A stretch of DNA of 64,000 nucleotides from Aselliscus stoliczkanus (Eukaryota > Chordata > Mammalia > Chiroptera > Hipposideridae), in assembly GCA_033961575.1 (NCBI GenBank), contig CM066728.1, forward strand, positions 31,434,352 to 31,498,351, written 5' to 3'. The notes beneath the pieces were generated by a model. That model did no database searches. It saw only the letters and a program-made list of their open reading frames with translations, and was not told the origin of the DNA. How positions within the stretch are numbered: the first letter of the stretch is position 1; each line of letters opens with the position of its first letter. This document shows positions 57,006-64,000 of this stretch, piece by piece. Position numbers and translations under genes: made by a program.

Positions 57006-57862
57006 CTAATCATTAGAGAAACGCAAATGAAAACCACAATGAGATATCACCTCACTCCAGTCAGAATGGCTATCATTAATAAATAAACAAACAATAAGTG
57101 CTGACGAGGTTGTGGAAAAAAGGGAACCCTGGTGCACTGTTGGTGGAACTGCAGACTGGTGCAGCCATTATGGAAATCAGTATGGAAGTATCTCAAAAGA
57201 CTGAAAATGGAACTAAACTATGTTATGACCCAGCAATTCCACTCCTAGGTATTTATCCAGAGAAACCCAAGACACTATTCGAAAAAATATATGCACCCCT
57301 ATGTTCATTGCTGCACTATTTACAATGGCCAACACTTGGAAACAACTGAAATGCCCATCAGTAGATGACTGGATTAAGAAACTATGGTACATTTACACAA
57401 TGGAGTATTATTCCGCTATAAAGAAGAATGAAATTGTACCATTTGTAACGATATGGATGGACCTAGAGAACATTATGCTAAGTGAAATAAGTCAGTCGGA
57501 GAAAGACAAATACCATATGATCTCACTTATATGTGGAATCTAAAGAACTGAATAAATGAGCAATGTAAACAGAAATAGTCTCAGAGACATAAGAGGAAAA
57601 ACTGATGGTTGCTAGATGGGAAGGGGTTGGGGATAAGGGAGAAGGGGAAGGGACTAGACAACATAAATTGGTAACTACAATATTGCCACAGGGATAGGAA
57701 AGACAGTTTGGGAAATATAATCAATAATGTTGTAAATATTTTTTAGGGTGTAAGATGGACACGTGTCTTGTTAGGGAGACCACTTGATGGACAGTGAAGA
57801 GGCCTGACCACTGCACTGTACATCTGAAGCTGCCGCTGAATAATATTAGATGTTAACTATAA

Positions 57863-57913
<51 letters not shown>

Positions 57914-58147
57914 CCATAGTTATGGGATATGGAGTATAGTGTGGGGATGGATTCAATGGAATTGTAATAGATATGTATGATATCGGAGGTGGGGGGGCGG
58001 TGGAGGAGGGGAGGAGGGAGTTACTTTGTAAGGGGTGAAAAGTATAACTACTGCATTGTCTTGTACACCTGAACCAAAAAAAAAAAATTAATTATATAAA
58101 TGTATAACTAAATTAAATTATATTAAGAACAAAAGTTAAAAAAAAAT
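57006..58147 (+). mobile_element. Young 5'-truncated L1 with target-site duplication
   Basis: It begins in the ORF2 C-terminal region. Frames 57098-57349 and 57301-57543 together carry the family end 'YYSAIKKNEIVPFVTIWMDL' and end at the normal ORF2 stop, with one frameshift between them. The 3' UTR contains a (TA)n tract, a G-rich run at 57985-58020 and an A-rich tail. The host repeat carries AAAGTTCTT (56997-57005) and AAAGTCCTT (58148-58156), a 9-bp target duplication with one mismatch. Confidence 0.9.
57868..57910. repeat. (TA)n microsatellite in the L1 3' UTR
   Basis: About 21 uninterrupted TA or AT units. Confidence 0.95.
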
Positions 58148-58260
58148 AAAGTCCTTGCCACCTCTCTTAAGGCTATGCTTTCTGTGTACCCTTCTGACTT
58201 TGGGGGAAACATTCTCCATGGGATTCTCATATTTCTCTGTATCTTACATGTTAGGAACTA
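58148..58260 (+). repeat. L2/CR1-type LINE remnant, 3' part
   Basis: The sequence resumes with 'AAAGTCCTTGCCACCTCTCT' as the direct continuation of the element at 56401-57005 (family pattern: 'VLTMAYKAL'). Confidence 0.6.
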
Positions 58261-58319
58261 ACTGCACTTTGTTCCAAACTATTTAAAGATATCTGCATAG
58301 CAAATCAGTAACTTAACCA

Positions 58320-60790
58320 TCCACCTTAAGAAACCAAAAAATTTAAAGAAGGAAGGAAGAAATAAAAATTAGAGCAGAGATAAGCAAAAGAGAAAACAGG
58401 AAACAAAGAAAATTAACAAAATCAAAAGTTGGTTTATGAAAAGATTAAAATTGACAAAATTTTAGACTAACCAAGAAAAAAGAGAAGGTTCAAGTTATTA
58501 AAATTAGAAATGAAAGTGGGAACATTACTATCGATTGTTCAGTTCAACATATAAAAATCAATGTAATACACCATATTAATAAAGGAAAAATACATATTAT
58601 CATCTCAGTCAATGCAAAAAATAATTTGACAAAAAAAAATCCAATACCATTTCATGATAAAAACACTTAAACTATGAATAGAAAGGAATTTCCTTAACCT
58701 GATAAAAGATGTCTATAAAAAATTCACAGATAAAATTATATTAATGATGAAAAACAAAGTTTTCACCCTAAAATCAGGAACCAGACAAGGAAGTTTGCTC
58801 TTTCCACTTCTGTTCAACATTGAACTGGTATTAGGGCAACTGGGCAAGAAAACGAAATAAAAAGCATCCAGACTAAAAAGGAAGATGTAAAATTATCTCT
58901 ATTTGCATATATTATGTTATATTTAGAAAACCCTTAAGAACACACACACAAAAAAAACATGACCTTCACCCAATAGACAAGTTCAGCAAAGTACAGGATA
59001 TGAGATCAATATACAACAATAAGTTATATTTTTATACATGGGCAGTGAACAATCTATAATTGAAATTAAAGAAACAATTCTATTTAGACTAACATGACAA
59101 AATAAAATACTTAGGAATATATTTAATAAAAAAGTGCAAGACTTGGTATACTGAAAACTATGAAACACTACTACAAGAAATCATAAACCTAAACAAATGT
59201 AAAGACATTTTGCATTCATGGATTGAAGGATTTAATATTTTTAAGACCCTGGGTGAGACTCCCCAAACTGATCTAGATCCAACACACCAACTCCCTTCAT
59301 TTAAAAAAATGGACAAGTTGATCCTAAAATTCATATGGAAATTCAAGGGACTCTAAAAGCAACAAGTTGGAGGAAGCACACTTTCCCATTTCAAAATTAC
59401 TGCAAAACTACAATACAAGGCAATGTGATACTGACATAAAGATAGACATAAGGATCTATGGAATAGACTTGGGAATCCAAAAATGCACTTTCAGGTTTAT
59501 GGTCAACTAATCCTCAACAAAGTTACCAAGATCATTCCATGATGAAAGAATAATCTTTTTCAACAAATAATGTTTGGAAAACTGGCTAACCACATGCAAA
59601 AGAATAAAGTTGGATCCTTAACTCACCCTATATCCTAAAATAACTGAATAGAATGAAAGACCGAAATCTAAGAACTAAAACTGTAAGACTCCTAGAAGGA
59701 AAAATCAATGTAAATCTTCACAAATGTGGATGAGGCAATGGTTTCTTAAACATGACACCAAAAGCAAAAGCAACAAATGAAAAAAGAACAGATATATTGG
59801 ACATCAGAATTTAAACTTTTCTACATCAAAAGACATTATTAAGAGAAAAAAAAACCCACTAAATGGGAAAAAATACGTGCAAATTACATACTTGATGAGA
59901 GTCTAGGATCCAGAATATATTTTTAAACAAAACCTCTAATAACAATTCAGGAAATCAAAAAAAATGGCAAAGGATTTTAACAAACATTTCTCCAAAGATG
60001 ATATACAAATAGCCAATGGGCATATGAAAATGCTCAATATCATTAGGCATCAGGGAGATAAAAATCAAAACCACAATGAAATCCCATTAGGATGGGTGCA
60101 ATTTAAAAAAATTGGAAAATAAAATGTGTTAACAAGGATCTATTAAGAATGAAACTTAATATATTGCAAGTGGAAATGTGTACTGGTACAGATACTATGA
60201 AAAACAGTTTGGCATTTCTTCCCAAAAAAATTCAGCATAAAGTTACCATAACACCCAGAAATTCTACTCCTATGTATATATCCAAGACAATGTAAAATAT
60301 ATGTCTATACTAAAAGTGTACATGAATGCTCACAGTAGCATTATTTATAGCAGCCAAACATGGTAAATAACACAAATGTTCGTCATTGATGACTGGATAA
60401 ATAACATGTGGTATATACATTCAGTAGAATGTTGTGCAGCCATAAAAAGAAATAAAGCACTGACACATGGTACAACGTGGATGAACCCTCAGAACAGTAT
60501 GCCAAGTAAAAAAAGACAGACACAAAAGACCATATATTGTCTTATTCCATTTATTTGAAATGTCCAATAGAACAGGCAAATCTATAGAGACAGACTAGGT
60601 TAGCGGTTGACAGACCGGGGGAGTGAGAGACTGGGATAGCTTTGGGGGATGAGATAAATATTCTAAAGTTAGACAGTAGTGACATTTGCACAACACTGTG
60701 AATATAATTTAAAAACCACTGAACTGTATACTTATAATGGTTAAAATGGCACATTGTATTAATATCTCAATAAACTTTTAAAAACATCAA
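58320..60790 (+). pseudogene. Older L1 ORF2 pseudogene with internal deletion
   Basis: It starts in the ORF2 region before the reverse transcriptase ('GAAGGAAGGAAGAAATAAAA', 'AGAGCAGAGATAAGCAAAAG'), jumps near 58540 to the middle of the reverse transcriptase, and runs to the 3' UTR ('AACTGTATACTTATAATGGT', 'ATATCTCAATAAACTTTT'). The catalytic FADD motif has decayed: codons at 58902-58913 read F-A-Y-I. The frame 60376-60558 (DDWINNMWYIHSVECCAAIK) is the C-terminal remnant. Confidence 0.88.
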
Positions 60791-60794
60791 ACAT

Positions 60795-60875
60795 ATTATT
60801 ACATTTTATCTCTGGCACCTAGCACACTGCCTAGCATAGAGTATGTGTTCAAATATGAATAAATTGATGAATGAG
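60795..60875 (+). repeat. L2 3' end fragment
   Basis: 'GCACACTGCCTAGCATAGAG' followed by 'TATGTGTTCAAATATGAATA' is a diverged L2 terminus. Confidence 0.5.
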
Positions 60876-62685
60876 CCCAAGCTATCAGGTCCAAAGAAGT
60901 AATTTAGATTCAGCTGTGCAGACACCGAAGATTTACATGTCAGAGGCAAGTCCTGGGAGACTAGATTACAGAGTAAGGATCCAGTGCTGTGCTAATAAAT
61001 GTTTAACCACCAGTCCTCATTGGGGTACTGAGCCCTGATTTGTACACACTCCACCTTGGCAGATTTCAAGCCACCTGACATCACAGAACATGGAGTTGAA
61101 AAGAGACGTGCGCCATATTGGCTCTTGTGAGCCAATACACAGCAGCTCCAACACACTACTGGGAAAACTCAAAGGCAGGAAGGTGAGCCAGCAGCACCAC
61201 CGGCGAGGGGTGTTTGCTGAGTTTATTTCCTAGGGCAGAGGTGCTGCGCTGTCTGCACAGGTATGAATTATAATAAGAAAAGCATCCGACTGCCAGAGGC
61301 ACATGCTATTCCTGAGTAAGATGCTAGGGTGTCCTCACAATGAGGACAGGGGGAAGAAAGACCAGCCGGTGTCTTGGGTCAGTGCCGTCATGATCCACAC
61401 CGGCACCTGTTGGCTGACACCCACAGGCCCCTTACACACATTCACAGAAAGTCAATACAAATTAAGAGCTCTGCTTTCAGAAGCAGAAACTCACGGGAAC
61501 ACTGTGGAGGCAGCTCAGGTCTCAGGACACAACTGAATTTCTCTGTTGTGATTCCACGAGCTGATGTGATGCTGTCTGTCCTGAGCCAGAGGGTTTAGGC
61601 TGCCTGGTCCATACCTGCTGGTGCACTGCTCCAGGTGGTTAGGCCTCCACATTGTCATTTGAAGCAGCTTGGAGAAAGCAGTTGAAATGCCCATGGAACA
61701 TTTTCCAAATATATTACATTATTAAATGCCCATGGAACATTTTCTGAACAGATTAAATGATCAGAGGCGGTACTAATTTTAAATCTCATAAATGTCTCCG
61801 GAATCTCTCAAACTTCAATGGAGAACTGTGGACTCAGAGCAAAAGGGTAACAAGTTTATACCAGAGCCACTGATTCAATCAGTGGTTTGGGACGATCAGC
61901 CTGGGCAGTCCAACTGTGGTTCTAAGTGTAATAAGTGGTTGTGATTATGTAGAAAAGGTAACAGATCAATAATAAAAGTCCCCATAGCCATGAAAAAACA
62001 GACTAACAAACAACAGCAACAAAACCACACAGTGTAAGAATCTTGCTCAGGCATATTTATCATGCAATTTGGCCTTCTGATGAAATTGCATGATAAAGCT
62101 CCCAAACACTGAACAGGATATATAAAGCTTCTTCATATATGCATCTCGTGACCACCTCCACCCCAACACACAAGGGAAGGTGGGAACAAAAATTAAGCTT
62201 CTTATATATAATGAGATAATGAACATCTCTCACTTTTTCTTATGAAGACCACAAACACTGCAGGTTCTAAATGCAGCAAAACATTTCCTTCTTTTTTAAC
62301 AGACTAAACAAACTTGGCAACAGGATAAAATGTGAAGGAGGACAATGATAAGCCAGAAGACATGTTAATTAATGGCATGTCTTCCTCAGGATGTATTGCT
62401 TGTCTGCATCAACATCTTAAATAATTGAGCAACCTCTGGAGGCAGTCTTTGGAGGCTGTTTTTAATAGCAACAGTTTTTAAAAACAATTAGAATGAACAG
62501 TTCTAGTCACTGGAATGGTGTGAAATAGACTTTGAAGCCACAAATTAATAGTGTTTCAACGAGGTGAGCAGAGCTACAACTAATCGGATAGGATTTTCTG
62601 ACCTAAATGTGCAAAAAAAGAAAGAAAGAAAGGAAATCAAGTTTATTTGGTACCATGTTGTAGCAAAAAAGCAAAGGCTTGACTT
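60876..62685. other. No recognisable gene; one perfect stem-loop
   Basis: The overlapping open frames 61303-61536 and 61374-61598 are GC-richer but lack domains and splice context. A 21-bp direct repeat lies at 61685 and 61724. A perfect 15-bp stem with a 12-base loop lies at 62056-62097. Confidence 0.4.
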
Positions 62686-62689
62686 AAGC

Positions 62690-62941
62690 CAGCATTTCCC
62701 AATCCGCACTCCCTGTGCAAATAAAACCCACTGATTCTCAAAAACTACTCTTTGGTTAAATAAGGTTGCAAAATATTCCATGCTAGATTTGCTTGTTACA
62801 GATGGAACACATTAAAGCTTTGAGAGAGTCTACAGAATAAAAAAGGATAACATTTTTTATTAACCAAACATTTTTTAAATAAAAAGCAGTCATATCTAAA
62901 GGTTACCAGCCTTTCTTGGAACCATTTGGGAAACCCTGGTA
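62690..62941. repeat. Possible hAT-like non-autonomous element
   Basis: The left end CAGCATTTCCCAATCCGCA and the complement of the right end (CCAGGGTTTCCCAAATGG) look like related hAT terminal repeats. No clear 8-bp duplication was found, so the element is old or the ends are misplaced. Confidence 0.45.
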
Positions 62942-63174
62942 TCAGACATCTTTCGAGGCATTCACAAGGGTAACTTCTAACCTATTGCAAATGTACTTTA
63001 AATGGAGCTCCCCACACTTACACCAGAGGGAAGAGAGTAAAATATTCAATCAAGGAGAGGCCCCACAACTCCAGAAAGGCTCCCTGGAGATGCAGTGCCC
63101 GGCAGGGACAATTTTACTGCTGTTGTTGTTGTTTTTTTCCATGCAGATAGTGACCACAGAAATGGCCCATCCTG

Positions 63175-63390
63175 TGGTATAGGGACAAACTCTTCTGTGA
63201 AGAACCAGCTAGTGTATATTTCAGGCTTTGTGGTCCACAGTCTTTGGCACAACTACCCTGACTTTGTAACATTAAAGTAACCATAGACAATATGTAAATA
63301 AATGAGTGTGGCTGTGTTTGATAAAACTTGAATTACAAAAACAGGTGGTGGGCATTACTTGACCTAAAGGTCATAATTTGGCCAAAGTAA
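63175..63390. repeat. MER1-type hAT-Charlie element
   Basis: 'GACAAACTCTTCTGTGAAGA', 'TTCAGGCTTTGTGGTCCACA', 'ACCATAGACAATATGTAAAT' and 'GTGGCTGTGTTTGATAAAAC' follow MER1. The open frames 63046-63280 fall partly in it. It is the same family as the copy at 30669. Confidence 0.78.
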
Positions 63391-63404
63391 CACATGGTAT
63401 TAGC

Positions 63405-63720
63405 TGCTGATGTGGACTGAACTGTATTCTTCCACCACCCCCCCACCCCAACTCATATGTTGAAGCCCTAACACCCCATGTGAGGGTACTAAGGGCCCTT
63501 GGAAAATAATTATGTCAGCAGGGTGCTTATGATGGGATTAGTGCCCTTATAAGAAGAGATAAGAGCTTTTCTATCTTTCTTCCCTGTGAGGATACAGCCA
63601 GGAATCTGATGCTGGTGCCTTCATCTTAGACTTCCCAGCCTCAGAACTGTGAGAAATAAATTCCTGTTTTCAAACCACCCCGTCTATGGTTTTTGTTATG
63701 GCAGCCAGAGCTGACCAACA
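63405..63720 (+). mobile_element. MLT1/MST-type (ERVL-MaLR) LTR
   Basis: The LTR starts TGCTGATGTGGACTGAAC and ends CA. It has 'CTCATATGTTGAAGCCCTAA', 'GATGGGATTAGTGCCCTTAT', 'GGATACAGCCAGGAATCTGA', 'AACTGTGAGAAATAAATTCC' and 'ACCCCGTCTATGGTTTTTGT' in order. AATAAA at about 63656 is the polyadenylation signal. TAGC flanks both sides (63401-63404 and 63721-63724), consistent with a short LTR target duplication. It is a solo LTR. Confidence 0.92.
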
Positions 63721-64000
63721 TAGCTGCCTCAATTCTGCTTATCAGTGTCAATCTTGTTTGCTGTTCTTTAACCAAATAAAATGCTAGTGAAATACCTGAT
63801 AGGTCCTTAAAATTAAATTGCTAACAGGAGTCAACGAAGTACCAGCCTTAGTTGCTATGCAGTCATTCCATAGGACTTGTGGTAATAAAGTGGGATGAGG
63901 ATAGGGTGAGTCAGAAGACCGCAACCCCATCAGGAGTCCAAATTCCTCAACTTAAACTGTCCTTTATTTTCTCTTAATATATATACATTACATTACACAT
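63721..64000. other. No recognisable gene or repeat
   Basis: Nothing could be supported in the last 280 bp. Confidence 0.35.

Noticed and set aside
1..64000. Bacterial-type systems, CRISPR arrays, operons
   Set aside because: Composition, SINE/LINE/LTR content and lack of dense coding frames show vertebrate nuclear DNA; no regularly spaced repeats of CRISPR type were seen.

Overview
This window looks like nuclear DNA from a placental mammal. The best guess is a bat, possibly of the horseshoe-bat/leaf-nosed-bat side of the order. The clues are (1) many tRNA-derived SINEs with good target-site duplications, in two or three lineages: a tRNA-Ile-like head of the VES/bat type and a tRNA-Ser-like head beginning GGGCCGGCCNAGTGG; (2) L1 3' ends of the type common in Laurasiatheria; (3) mariner- and hAT-type cut-and-paste elements that still keep their terminal repeats; and (4) a background of MIR, L2, MER1, MER5/MER20-like and MLT1-like repeats shared by all placentals. 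The genus-level guess rests on memory of SINE families and was not tested.

No conserved protein-coding gene, tRNA, rRNA or CRISPR array could be recognised. Almost every open frame over 60 codons is a chance frame or a piece of a transposon (L1 ORF2, L2/CR1-type reverse transcriptase, or the antisense of a mariner transposase). The window is therefore read as intergenic or deep intronic DNA.

Layout: 1-1.5 kb unassigned AT-rich DNA; 1.5-3.5 kb a fold-back mariner, three SINEs and an L1 3' end carrying a 79-bp mariner MITE; 3.5-8.9 kb degenerate L1 with a Tigger-like element and a three-level nest (L1 > DNA transposon > long SINE); 8.9-23 kb old MIR/L2/MER/LTR pieces, two tRNA-Ile SINEs, one minus-strand tRNA-Ser-like SINE and a (TA)n(CA)n microsatellite; 23-29.2 kb a run of plus-strand L1 pieces broken by SINEs; 29.4-42 kb one long SINE, MER1, MLT1-like LTRs, MIRs and a short mariner-type MITE; 42-44 kb a clean hAT element, an L1 piece and an LTR; 44-50 kb mostly unassigned sequence, perhaps with conserved noncoding DNA; 50-52.6 kb a probable hAT element, a minus-strand LTR with a recognisable promoter, and a SINE; 52.6-56.4 kb mostly unassigned; 56.4-60.9 kb an L2/CR1 element split by a younger L1, followed by an older L1; 60.9-64 kb unassigned DNA, then MER1 and an MLT1/MST-type LTR.

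There are no genes working together here. The biology is the layered history of transposons. The most useful observations are the fold-back mariner, the precise TA and 8-bp target duplications, the SINE families that share one head but have different bodies, and the preserved CCAAT/TATA arrangement in an antisense LTR.
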